This document shows, in pieces, positions 47,397-58,344 of a stretch of DNA of 64,000 nucleotides. This DNA is from Bilabrum cf. latius (lineage: Eukaryota; Bigyra: Bicosoecida; Bigyra; Bicosoecida). Below the pieces are notes generated by a model. It worked only from the letters and a program-made list of their open reading frames with translations. It was not told the origin of the DNA and ran no database searches. The stretch is taken from contig OZ237747.1 in NCBI GenBank assembly GCA_965178125.1, positions 1,162,997 through 1,226,996 of the forward strand, written 5' to 3'. Position 1 is the first letter of the stretch. Every line of letters starts with the position of its first letter. Made by a program: the position numbers and the translations under genes.

Positions 47397-50300
47397 TCAA
47401 TCATCTTCCATGTCGTCCATTCGCTTAACTTTGCCGTCAGCGAAATCCCGGAGTTTCTATGCTTCCGCAGATTTTGACGACGGGGAAATGCGCCCGGGGT
47501 CACCGTGCCGAGCCTGCACTACGTCGCTCGAGCCAGGCTGGAAGACGGTGCGACCGGACTCTGATACTGCCATTTCGATTCCGGACTTGCTAGACACCTA
47601 ACCATCCTAGCCCAGAGCCTCTCTTCCACGAGCAGCGTTCCTCTTCAGGAAAGACCGGGATTGGGAGTGCGCAGCTAGCGCTTGCTTAGCAGCTTCGCGC
47701 ACCTCCTCCTCCGCCGATGGACGCAGGAGACCTCCCTCTCGGGCCAGCCACGAGATAGCTGGTGGGACGAAGGCGCGCACGTGCCGAATGCTTGCTTGCT
47801 GGACCTCATGCTGCGCCCTGCCAATATAAGCAATGCTGAGGGAGCCTCCTCGCGGACTGGTGGACGGCTCTGCCGGATCCGGCACGTACTGTACCTGATA
47901 CCAATCGTCGCCCCTCTGGCTCACCATGGCTGCTGCGTTGGCCCGGTACTCGGCGTGGGCAGCTGCTTCCATCTGCGCGAGCTTGCTCGAGTCGTTGCCC
48001 GACACGGCTCTTGCCTGCGCCATGCGCCCAAGGAAAAGCTCGTACAGCTGCCGCACCTTGGCGGAGGCACCATCGTGCAGAGACCCCGTGAGGTGCTGCA
48101 CACACTGTTTGGCCACGCGGTCTAGTGTATACAACTGGAAGGCATGGGTCCCTGCCAGTCGCCTGCACTCCTCCTCAAACCTAGACGGGTCCATGCTCTG
48201 GTCGATCACCGCGTACAGTACCGTCAGAAACTGCTGGTACGGGTCCTCTTCAGGTACACCTTGAGCCCCGGTTGCGCCGTCCATGGCCTGCTGCGCGGAT
48301 GCATCTCCGCTGGAAGCACCGGACGAGACCGCTTGCTCACGGTCAACCACATGAGCCACCCGGCGTCTTCCGAAGCCTTGACCGCTCCTGCACAACTTCT
48401 TTGCGATTGAAAGGCGCTCGCACAAAAGTTGTAGCAGCCGAAAGAACAAGTAGTCTGTGGGGGATCCGACGTAGGAGCTGACTCCAACACGCACAGTCGT
48501 GTCAGGCAAAGCACCAGGGGCCGCGCGTTCGCTCAACTTGGCCGCCACCGCAGACTCTGCACTTGCTGCCGCGGTGGACGCAAGCGGGCGAACCTTGCCA
48601 GCGACGGAGTGCAGCATGGCTGCGCTGACGTCATCATCGTTGCTCCCGCTTGACATACTGAACCTGATGCCGCCCCCAGATACCCCGGATACAGCTGCAT
48701 CGAAGCCAACAGACCCAGCCTGCACATCTTTGCCACCCTAGGCTGCCGGCTGAACATCAACCGCGTTCAGGACAGCCACATTAGTGGCTCCTTCACCCCA
48801 ATTCAGGAGAATTTCATAGCGCACATCAGGCAAATCCTCCTGTAGCGATGCGCTTGAATCGTCCTCCATCGCTGCCTGTGGCTTCGACTTCGCCTTGCGG
48901 CCTCGCGATTTGCCCTTGCCCTTGCTACGACCACCAGCTGGTTGCTCCTCAGGCTCTTTTGGCTTCATTTTGGACACAATCGCTGCCGCAGCTGCAGGTA
49001 GGGACTCGTCTTCTTCGAGCACGCCGTGATTGCCCCACCTGCAACGCAGCACGACGCCGTCGCCGTAAGGAGTGGACACTGCCGCACCGATCGGCACGAT
49101 CCCGGGTCCTGTGGGGGACATGGAATCCTGCATCGGCGTCTGCCAGCCGCTTCCAAGCCGGAAAAACCTTGACAAAAACGTCCGCCAGACGCCCGAAAGT
49201 AGAGGCAGATCAGACTTCACTACGATCTGCTCCGCTGCATACTCGAGAACAGCAACAGCATCTGGAAGCACGTCTAGATCTGGGAGTCTGTAGTGCAAGG
49301 TAGCACGGGCAACGGCTCGAATCCCACCGGAAACGTTAGCATCGTTGACAAAGGCGACATCCTTCGACGCAAGAGCCGGCAGTGCAGAGGCATCTTGCTG
49401 GGGCACATCCTGCACAGCCCCAGCAGAGCCATCATCAGCCCCGCCAGGCTCGCTGCTGGCGCCATCTGGGCCAACCGCGGTCTTGGCTTCAAGCTCCATC
49501 TGAGCAGATTTCGCCATGGCCTCGGCCTTCTCCACCGCGGCCCGCATCTCCGCTACCAATGACTTCGCCATGGTTGCCTTCTTGTCGCGCTGCTTGAAAT
49601 AGAACGAACGGTGGTCCAGCGACTTGTGGTAATTCCGCTCCATGACAGCCTTCCAGTGCCGGTTCAGCTGCTGCCTCGCCCTCCTCCACTCAAGGTCCTT
49701 CTGCTTCAGCCGCTGCAGAATGACAGGGATAGCACCGGCTGGGTGCTTTCGGAGGAGCTCTAGCATGACACTCGCCTTAGTGCCGTACACGCGCGCGATA
49801 CTGCGCAGGTGGATCGTGCTCAGAGACCTCCGGTCGAGGCGAACCTGCCATTCATACCCGTCAGCAGCAGCTAGAGCGCGGATTTCGCTGTCCAGTGGCT
49901 CCAATGCCCGGATTGTGCTGTGGTTGTTTGCGACGATTTGATCTACCTCGTATCGTTCGTCTTCGCAGCGGAATAGGGCCTCCTCGTACACATTTCGGCG
50001 CATGTGCTTGAAGCTGAAGTCCTCGCTGCCAGTCGGGACAGACACCCAGATATCGTTCAGCAGGCTCTGTTCCCATCGCGACCGCTCTGAGCATGCCTGC
50101 ATGGGAAACCCTGCTGGCAGCTGGCGGTACGATCGGCCGTTGGTCCTCTGCTTGGACAGGTCCAGTTCAGCCACGGGTAGCGACTGGAACGCATCCTCTT
50201 CTGTCGCTGCAGTGCTGCGCTTTGGGTGCAGAAGTGCCCGCACATCTTCGAGCAACGATAGGGTGCGCTGGGAGTGCCCCAGAACGTCTCCCAACAAATT

Positions 50301-52130
50301 GAACAGCTCTTGGCGGTTCAATATTTGCTGCGCGTGCAGCTCGAAGCACTTTAGCACCTCCAGCCAGGCTTCTCTGCCCCCCAGGGCCGCCTTGAGCCGA
50401 ATGAAGAGACTCTACTCCGTGGGTGGAAGAGACACGCGCAGCTCCTCGTCCGCGTCACGGGCGGCAGCTTCCCGGGCGATCCCACGCGCTGACCGGCCCG
50501 GACCCATGCCCACCATCATGCGGGCCTGCGACCTGCGCATGTCTCTCGCCCGGCTGCGCTCACCAGCAGCAGCAGCAGACCACCTGTCGTGATCCCCAAT
50601 CGCCATACCATGCCTGCCGGCTGCCAGTCCGCGGTCTCCTGCACGCACCCAGTCCCGAGCGCCCGGCCCTCCCCTGCGCATTTCGCGCTGGCGCTCCGCC
50701 TCCCTGCTGAGGCGCTCCCGAGCCTGAGATTGGATTGTGTCGGGGAGGAAATACGCAAAATCCGTCAGAAGATCTTCGTGGTCTGCGAATAGGTGAGACA
50801 CGCGGTCCAGCACCGCCTTGATGTCCTCCCTGTTGCGCTGGTACGAGTGCAGGATCTCCAGGAAGCTCTTGTAGATCTTGGGCTCGTTTGAGAACCTCCG
50901 CTTGATGCGAGTCACGTACTGGATTGCGTGGTCGAATTCCATCGGCTAGCCTTGCTCGCGGGCTGCAGCTGGCCGTTGGCCAGCCCGGAGCGGGACCCCA
51001 GGAGCCCCGGGAGGTGGGCCTTGCGGTGGCAGGGGAGCCTGCGCGGGGGGAATGCCAGGGTGGGGGCCGTCCGCACCTCCATCACCCATCCGTGGTCCAG
51101 GGTGTGGGATCCCGCCCATCTGCTAGCCAGGCTAGGGCACAAAGCCAGGTATGCTGTTGCCATCGATGCGGAACCCGGGCGGGAGGAATGTGTTGAAGCC
51201 GTAGATAAGCTGGGGGTGGCCTTCAAACAGCTCCGAAACACGCCGAATCACACCAGGCGTGTCGATTCTACGAAAATGAAGCAAATAAATGCCGACAGTA
51301 AAGGGAATCATCAGTTTCAGCTGTGCACAAGGCGAACTTAGCCGCAACATTGTGAAATGGTACTTACGACTGAGCCTTGAACTTCTTCATGATGTCCAGG
51401 AACTGGTTATAGATCTCTGGGCGGTCGCTAAACCTCTTCTTGACCTGCAATGAAAGAAATAAAACGGGTGAAGAGAAAACATGATGGCTGGAAGCTCCCA
51501 AGGAGCAGCACTACGGCTGCAATCACTGCTCACCTTGTCGAGATATGCGAGGGCGTCTTCTACTTTCAACGCCCTAGATTGCTGTGGAGCTCCACTTGTC
51601 TGCGCTATTTGCTGCTGGGGCGGCTGCTGCGGCTGACCCTGTTGATGCTGCTGCGGAGGTTGTTGCTGCTGCGCTTGGGACTGCTGCGGAGGCGCCTGCT
51701 GCGCCTGCGATTGCAGCTATGACTGCTGCTGCTGCTGCTGCTGCTACTGCTGTTGTTGCTACTGCTGCTGCTGGTGGTGGTGCTGTTGCTGAGCTGCGAC
51801 CTACATCATCGCCTGGCCAGGTGCGAGCTGCTGGTGCCCAGCTCCCGGGTACATCTGTCCTTGACCCATGATGATTCGCTGCTACGGCGCACCTTGAAGC
51901 ATCTGCTACTATCGCATCTCCATTACACGCTGCTATGCGGCATGCTGCGCATGCTGCGCCTGTTGCATTGCGGCTTGCTACTGCTGACCGGCTGCAAGCT
52001 GTGGCTATTGCTGCTGTGACGGAGCTTGGCTGGGCTACGGTTGCACGGCACCTTGCCCTCCGTCTTGGATAACCATCTTCTTTGGGGGCTACCCATACTC
52101 ATCGCCGTCGTCCTGCCTTTGCCTCTTCAT
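47397..52130 (-). CDS. SIN3: SIN3 transcriptional corepressor
   Basis: Exons 51534-52130, 51368-51444, 47397-51267; 1514 residues, TGA at 47397-47399. Starts [11 protein letters not shown] like animal SIN3. A Gln-rich N-terminus is followed by PAH1 at about 190-262 ([27 protein letters not shown]), PAH2 at about 334-405 ([20 protein letters not shown]), PAH3 at about 513-570 and the histone-deacetylase interaction domain at about 601-680 ([42 protein letters not shown]). About 20 TAG codons, 12 of them in exon 1, where they mix with CAG and CAA in polyglutamine. SIN3 scaffolds class I HDAC complexes. It diverges from the methyltransferase gene with 159 bp between starts. Confidence 0.96.
51717..51780 (-). 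repeat. Polyglutamine tract of CAG, CAA and TAG codons
   Basis: CTG-rich on the plus strand. Read in the SIN3 frame it is about 15 glutamines interrupted once by Ser, with TAG at 51759-51761, 51744-51746 and 51717-51719 (residues 124, 129 and 138). Confidence 0.93.
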
Positions 52131-52289
52131 CCGCTGTGCACGGCAAAGTCTGTCGATATTTGGAAATCGAAGTATTCTGCCAAATCAGATTATCATGTGA
52201 TTATTCGTTACAATAATGAATGAACGTTCTATGATAGCAGCGAACCAGTTGAACTGAAGGATCAAAGCTAGGATTCCCAAGTCCCCGTG

Positions 52290-53752
52290 ATGACTGGAGT
52301 TACAGGGTTGCTCACATCGCTGGTACCAAAGAGTGTGTTTCAATTTGCGGAATGGTTCGTGTTCACTTTCATTGGAGGAGTGGTTATGCCGGTGAGTTCA
52401 TCGCGATCCTTCCACAGGTGTGACGTTGCGCACAGATCGGTGGGGTACCACAACAGTTCGCCGTGTTTCCCATACTTTTCGCAGATCATTGAGATGAACA
52501 TTGTACCCGACTTTCTTCTCCGTCTAGCCACGCGACTGGCGCTCGATTACAGAGTTTACAACTCGAACTCCTAGGGAGACACCAAGGTTGACCTCCACAG
52601 CGCAAAACTAGCGTACATTGAGGATTTGAAGCAACGACCAATCGCAGAGTAGCAATCAGCAGCAAATAAGCAGCACTACGAGGTTCCTACTGAGCTGTAT
52701 GATGTGAGGTTTTTCGGCAAGGGTGTTCCCGCATGTTTTCCGTGGAGCCTTGCACAGTCTCCATTCTGCTGATCGCGCTCGTGCCCGCCGGGAACAGAGT
52801 ACCCCATTGTGCAAACCTTTTTTCGCAGCTTTGTCTTGGACCTCGCAAGAAGTACAGCTGCTGCCTGTGGCCGGAAGGGTGCGACTCTCTAGCCGAGGCT
52901 GAGGAGCATTCCCTGGAGCAGGTCTGCCAAAGAGCTCGCCTGTAGGAGCTGCCTCAGCGCGAAGGGCGCGGTCGAAAGCCCAGGGTGCTCGATCTCGGCT
53001 GCGGCTGGGGCAGCGTAAGCCTGTACATTGCGGAGCACTTCAGAGGTCTGGAGGTGGTGTCTGTGTCCAACAGCAAGACCCAGAAGGAGTACATCGAGGC
53101 GCAAGCCAAGCACAAGGGCCTGGACAACATCACAGTGCACACCCAAGATGCGGCTCGACTGGACCTTCCCGCTGATTCTTTCGACCGAATCGTGTCCGTG
53201 GAGATGCTGGAGCACATGAAGAACTATGAGCAGCTGTTTGGCAAGCTTGCCACGCTGCTGCGACCGGGCGGGCTCTGCTTCTTCCACATCTTCACTTGCA
53301 ACGGCCAGCCGTACCATTTCGAGGAAGGGTGGATGGCGGACGAGTTCTTCACTGGGGGACAAATGCCCAGCACGGACCTGCTGCTGCACTTCCAGAGAGA
53401 CCTGGCCCTGGAGCAGAGCTGGATCATGTCCGGTGTCGAGTACTAGAAGACGCTCGAGGCATGGCTCCGTCTCCTGGACGAGAACACGCAGGAGGCGCTG
53501 GAGCTCTTCCGTCGCACGAATTGCCCCAACCCAACGGCCCAGCTGGTCAAATGGAGGATGTTCTTCTTTGTGTGTGCCGAGAGCTTCGGGTATGGCAAGG
53601 GTGACGAATGGGTCGTGTCACATTACCTGTTCCGCAAGCGTGGCGGGGGCTCGGCACCGCCGGCTTCAACCGTGCAGACTGTCGAGGAGCAAACTGGTGC
53701 CCAGCGGCGGCAGGCTGGGGCCAAGCGCGGTCAGAGCGGACCTCACCTGTGA
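52290..53752 (+). CDS. Cyclopropane-synthase/CNMT-type methyltransferase
   Basis: Exons 52290-52391, 52485-52703, 52829-53752; both introns end TTCGCAG; 414 residues, TGA at 53750-53752, four TAG codons. Motifs in order: VPDFLLRLATRLAL, RPIAEQQSAANKQHYEVPTE (contains TAG), LCLGPRKKYSCCLWPEG, SAM loop VLDLGCGWGSVSL at about 160, VVSVSNSKTQKEYIEAQ, RIVSVEMLEHMKNYEQL, WMADEFFTGGQMPSTDLL, EYQKTLEAWL (contains TAG). This is the family that includes plant coclaurine N-methyltransferase and bacterial cyclopropane fatty acid synthase; algae and plants carry many uncharacterised members. The substrate may be an amine or a lipid and cannot be told from sequence. Confidence 0.9.
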
Positions 53753-54090
53753 ATCTGACGACTACGGAGCCTGAAGGCACCGGCATTGATCCACCCTAAC
53801 GCCAATCGAGCGCGTTCAGCATCTTGGCGATCGGGTGCAGTTGAAGTGCCCATGCCCAGCTACGCACAGCTGGATCAACTAGATGCGACATTCAAGTAGC
53901 AATGCGAACGCAAGAAACAGCAGAAGACTCTGCCATAACACTGCACTCACATCACCTCGTTCATCTCACAGTTCCATATCAAGGTTCCATACCATAGAGA
54001 TCTAGCTAGTTTGGTGTGCACTTGCAGTGATGTGCACGAACCTCAGGCACAAAACCTTATTAGCTTCAGATTCATTCAGTGCCCTGCGCA
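53753..54090. other. Intergenic region
   Basis: About 340 bp between two plus-strand genes; presumably the methyltransferase 3' UTR and the promoter of the small coiled-coil gene. Nothing specific recognised. Confidence 0.5.
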
Positions 54091-54575
54091 ATGTCCACTT
54101 CAATTGCAGATAAGCTTTATAACATACATGCGGAACGAACTAAGTCAAGGCGGGAGCTGGAGGCCTCTTCTCGTGAGGAATGATGCTTCAGTTGGACCTC
54201 ATGACTGCAGCTAAGCGCGCTACCCAGATTGTTTCGGGTTCCCAAAGTTTGCCCAATGCAGAGCCAATCAAAGCTTATATTCAGAAAACCGTAGATTCTG
54301 GGCTGCACGCTGCGAGTAGTCCCCAGACTGATGGGGCAGTGAAAGCCCTAGATCTCAGCACGAAATTATCGGAATGCAATCGTCAGATTTAGCTGGTGTA
54401 TCGCGAAAACATCCGGGTACTAGACCAGGTGGGTAATCAGCATGGACAGTTTCAACGGCTTGGCCTGGCAGCGGCAGAGGGACGGGAGCGCCTGCACGAA
54501 ATTGAACAGAGGCTCGATCGCGTCAGCAGAATCCTGGAGTAGAGTTCAGCGAATTTGAAAGAAGCTGAGACATAA
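54091..54575 (+). CDS. Small coiled-coil protein with 38-nt intron
   Basis: Exons 54091-54172 and 54211-54575; 148 residues, TAA stop, two TAG codons (54390 and 54540). Starts MSTSIADKLYNIHAERTKSR. The C-terminal half is a coiled coil (LHEIEQRLDRVSRILEQSS), in which one Gln comes from TAG. The 38-nt intron has GTGAGG and CTGCAG borders, and removing it keeps one continuous frame; otherwise exon 1 meets a TGA just inside the intron. Size and heptads recall subunits of BLOC/BORC or tethering complexes, but no family is recognised. Confidence 0.65.
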
Positions 54576-54593
54576 TCTTTGAATTACTCCGAC

Positions 54594-57500
54594 TCATGTC
54601 ATCCGCATACCACGCCATGCAGCTTCTACCACAGATGCTACGCTACTAATCAGATCGTCGGGCACGGCCACCTCGCCGGACTTGCCAGACAGGCAGAGCC
54701 TCAAATCCGCAAGTGCACGGGTGAGGAGCCGATCTTCGGGTTCAGCGGCTGGCCATGCGATACTAGCCTTACTGGTGAGCAAAACAGATGCGGCTGGCCT
54801 GCCCTGGTACTCGGCAGTTGGGCTGCGCCCAACGTGGCCCTTCCAGGCACCAAGCGCGTCCTCCGCTTGCAGAGATGGGGATCTCGATTCATCTGGTCCA
54901 GGGATGGAGTCTGCCAGCCGTATCCCAGCAGCAACAAGCGGCTGCTAAACCGATGCAGGGCTCGGCAGCGACGCTTTGGCCCACACGCAGACACGTTCGG
55001 CAAGCGCCCGAATTGTGCCAGGCGATGATGCCCACACCGGAGCTGACCGCTTGGAGCTTTCCATCCGAAAGTGGATCGAGACATCACACGGACCCGCTGG
55101 TACCGGAGCCTCAACCCTACATGGCTCCAGCCCGTCACCCCTAACCCATAAGGAACCTGTCCGGCCGACTACGCGAACCGCAATGTCAGCCTGCACACCC
55201 GAGTGCGTTCCGGGTACGCCTGGCAGCTCGCACTCGAGAAGGACCTCTCCTTCCGTACATCGACGAGGGTGCACGCTGCTCTGGCCAAGCCGTAGCATCA
55301 AAGCAGCTGACACGTTGCTGGCCACCCTCGCGGCCTCTGCCACGTGCAAGGAAGCCCCTGCCGGCAAGCAGCACGCCAGTGATCCCTGATGCATTGGCTT
55401 GGACCGTCCACTCGCCGGCGATGCAACCAGTCGGTGCTGCTCCCGCGCTCCTGCTGGTTCAGACGAAGCCTACACGTCTTTTTCCCGCCTCCCTTCGCTG
55501 CTGAACATGCTTATCAGGCTTTCTGCCAGCGCGTCTGATACTCCGCCAGCTTCCCACTCTACAATGATGGAACCCCCCTGCTCGCAAACTGCACGCAAAC
55601 CATCCGCTCTAAATTCTTGCATAGGGGACCACCTAACAAATACTTGGGGAGCAGCAGACCCTGCGGCAGCCGCTGCTCTTGCACGAGCAGTGCTTGCTCT
55701 TGCACCAGCAGTGCTTGCAGGCTCGCTAGCCAAGGCAGGTTCATTCCATTCGTCAAACTCCTGCGGGTCCGTCACGCCCCACTCTGGGGCCGATGCTTGC
55801 CTGCGTGGGTACACGTCGCCTGCATCGCGCAGAACAGGGTCGCAACGAACCCACGCACCAATCCACTGCATGCGGCTAGCGTGCATGATGCCAGCGAAAC
55901 TGGCAGCGGCATCTGCAGGGCTGGAGCTGGCGTGCTCAACAGCAGCGCTGGAGCTGGCACTGGCACTGGAGCTTGCGGGACTCGCAGCCGCGGAGGCGGA
56001 GCTAGAGCTTGATCTGGGAGGGGGTCGCGTTTCCTCGTCCCAAACATCGAAGCAGAGCGCGAATCTCTGATGTAGCCGTGATCTGATCGAGTGCTAGTTT
56101 GAGCGCACCGGCAGCACGGTGCGGCTCCACAAGCGGGATTGGTGGAGAGCGGCTTGCTATCCAGCCTGCACTGAGCTGTACACCTATCTGCTGGTGGCAC
56201 CTCTGGTTCGAGATACAATGCACCCTTCGATCCCTGCAATGATAGCTAGGCCGGCAGCCCCCACAACGCGCCTTCTTTTGGGGGAGGAGCCGTCATCTTC
56301 CGCGTCTGCCCGAGAGCGAGTAGCTGCCAAAGCTGCGATCGCCCCATCAGCAAGCATGCCTCTCAGAGCCACTCGCCGGTCCTCTCGAAACTTCTTGTGC
56401 ACAATTGACAGATTTCCAGGGCCTTCGATGTGAAACGGTGCAACCTGCGGCTTAGGCTTGCCTTGTCGCTTGCACTGCTCTTCCAGTGCTTTCCAGTAGT
56501 ACTCTGTCAGCTTGTTCTTGAGTCGATTCATCTCATTCAGCTCGCCATGCACCAAGATGATTGTCTTGGGCATCCCCATTGCCCGGATCATTCCCAGATT
56601 CTCGTTCAAGTCTGCATGTGCCATAAAAGCTATTTCTTCGACAGAGCAGTTGAGCTTGATGGGCGCACTGCCTCCCCTGACCGGCATGATTTCTCTCGGT
56701 CGACCCAGCAGCTCACGGGCCATGGTCCCTTCTGGATTGAATCCTGTAATGATGACTCCATTCGACCGGTGCCCCGCCCACGCCTCGAGTAGCTACCGGC
56801 TCGCGCCGGTGTGAAGGAAACCGGGCGCCACCACCGCAACGCAGGGGCCAGCTCGTGACATTGCCAAAACATCATCTGCAGATCGCACTGCCTGTGCGTA
56901 CTTGAGATTCCACGGGTTTTGACTCAGCGTCTTGGCTTGGATCCGGCTGTTCATAAAGGCTGAGTAGGTGCCGTAGATGTCGAGCGAGTTGCGAGATTGC
57001 CTCGAGCAGTAGAGCAGGGGAATAGCCTGCAGCTGCGGATTAGCACTCCACAGCTCATCAAGAATCAGAAGGAGCTCCTGAGCGCGCCCAACAGCAGAGG
57101 CAGGCAGTAAGCACCGGCCTCGCCGCCCAACGATCGCCTCGACCGACTGGCAAAACCTTCGTTCCCTGGCTTGCCGTGACTCGAGTACTTTTATGCCGGT
57201 GGTACTTTCCCCGATGATTACGTCAGGAGGTTTGTCTCCGATCCCTGATGGCAAGTCTGCAGCCATCAGATGCCGATCCTCTGCACCAGTCCAGTCGCCA
57301 GTGTACAAGACTCGCAAGCTCCCAAAGTCAAGCATCACCATCGCAGCTCCTAGCACATGCCCTGCATGATAGAACGTGGCAGAAACAGGGGATACATTGC
57401 TTGCGGCGCCGCTGCCCGCCCGAGCCCCACGATCTGTCCTGCTCGCAATCTCAACCTTCTCTCGGAACTACACGGCCTGGATCCGGCGAACGCTCCTGTC

Positions 57501-58059
57501 CACGTCATCTTCCGAGAATAAAACCGAGCTTTCACCCGTGACAGAGCTAGATGAAGCCCCTCCGCCTGCTTGCCCCAGTGAGTGCCTAGAAGAGATCCCT
57601 CCGGATGCTGCCTTTGATACCCGAGCCTGATCCGAGAGTGTCAGCCGCAAAACAGCGATGGTTGGATCGGTTGCAAAGACTCGACCCCGAAAGCCACGGA
57701 TGCGTTCAGTCAAGTACGGTACCGCTGCCGCATGGTCCACGTGAAAATGACTGCTTTGAAAGTGAAGCAGAAAGCTGATTCTACATACGTGCACAACCAC
57801 CAAACAGCGCCAACACTGAACGAAATAGCTCTCACGATATAATCAGGGCATCGACATCTTCGATTCGGAAGCTTTCCAATCTACTTCCTGGAACTCCAAG
57901 CTCAGAGAGCATCGGCAAGCTCTCCTTGCCTCTCAGGGATGCCGCCAATCCGCAGTCCAGCATTACGGTAGTACCCTTAAACCTGATTAGGATACAGCTG
58001 CGGCCCACCTCCTACCCGCCGCCTAGTGGAACAACTTCTAGCTCTGTAACACTGTCCAT
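54594..58059 (-). CDS. CPSF3: Pre-mRNA 3' endonuclease CPSF73
   Basis: Exons 57836-58059 and 54594-57750 with an 85-nt intron; 1126 residues, TGA at 54594-54596, at least six TAG codons. Metallo-beta-lactamase/beta-CASP nuclease: VPLGGGQEVGRSCIL (Gln from TAG at 58012, residue 16), IISHFHVDH metal site at residues 76-81 formed across the intron, FYHAGHVLGAAM, VLYTGDWTGAEDRHL, LLPASAVGRAQELLLILDEL, TGASRQLLEAW (TAG at 56793), VIITGFNPEGTMA, AFMAHADLNEN, ILVHGELNEM. All metal ligands are present, so it should be active as the nuclease that cuts pre-mRNA before polyadenylation. It is longer than human CPSF73 (684) because of Ser-rich insertions and a long C-terminal region. Confidence 0.95.
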
Positions 58060-58210
58060 CTTCTAGAGCCGTGTTTTCGTGAATTCCTAAACAACTTGAA
58101 GGAGGCCGCACAATAGCGGAACCAACCACTCGCCTCTGCCGCGGCGCCCACAACGGCGGACCGCCAAGGGAATTTCTATACATTGCGGCATATTGGCGCT
58201 TCAAACGCGT

Positions 58211-58339
58211 ATGGCTATTGCATCAGAAGTAGATATTCTCACGTGGGGAATCGGAGTAGGTGTACTGGTGACTTGTGTGATCGCTCCATTGTCCTGGCTG
58301 GTGATTCGATCCCGCGGAAGAGCCTTTAGGAGTGATTGA
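58211..58339 (+). CDS. Possible 42-residue membrane peptide or uORF
   Basis: ATG at 58211, TGA at 58337-58339, ending 5 bases before the SAC3 ATG and in a different frame. It encodes one hydrophobic helix (GVGVLVTCVIAPLSWLVI) with a basic end. It may be an upstream ORF in the SAC3 leader, a small integral membrane protein on a two-cistron mRNA, or chance. No family recognised. Confidence 0.35.
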   Translation: MAIASEVDILTWGIGVGVLVTCVIAPLSWLVIRSRGRAFRSD

Positions 58340-58344
58340 TAGCA

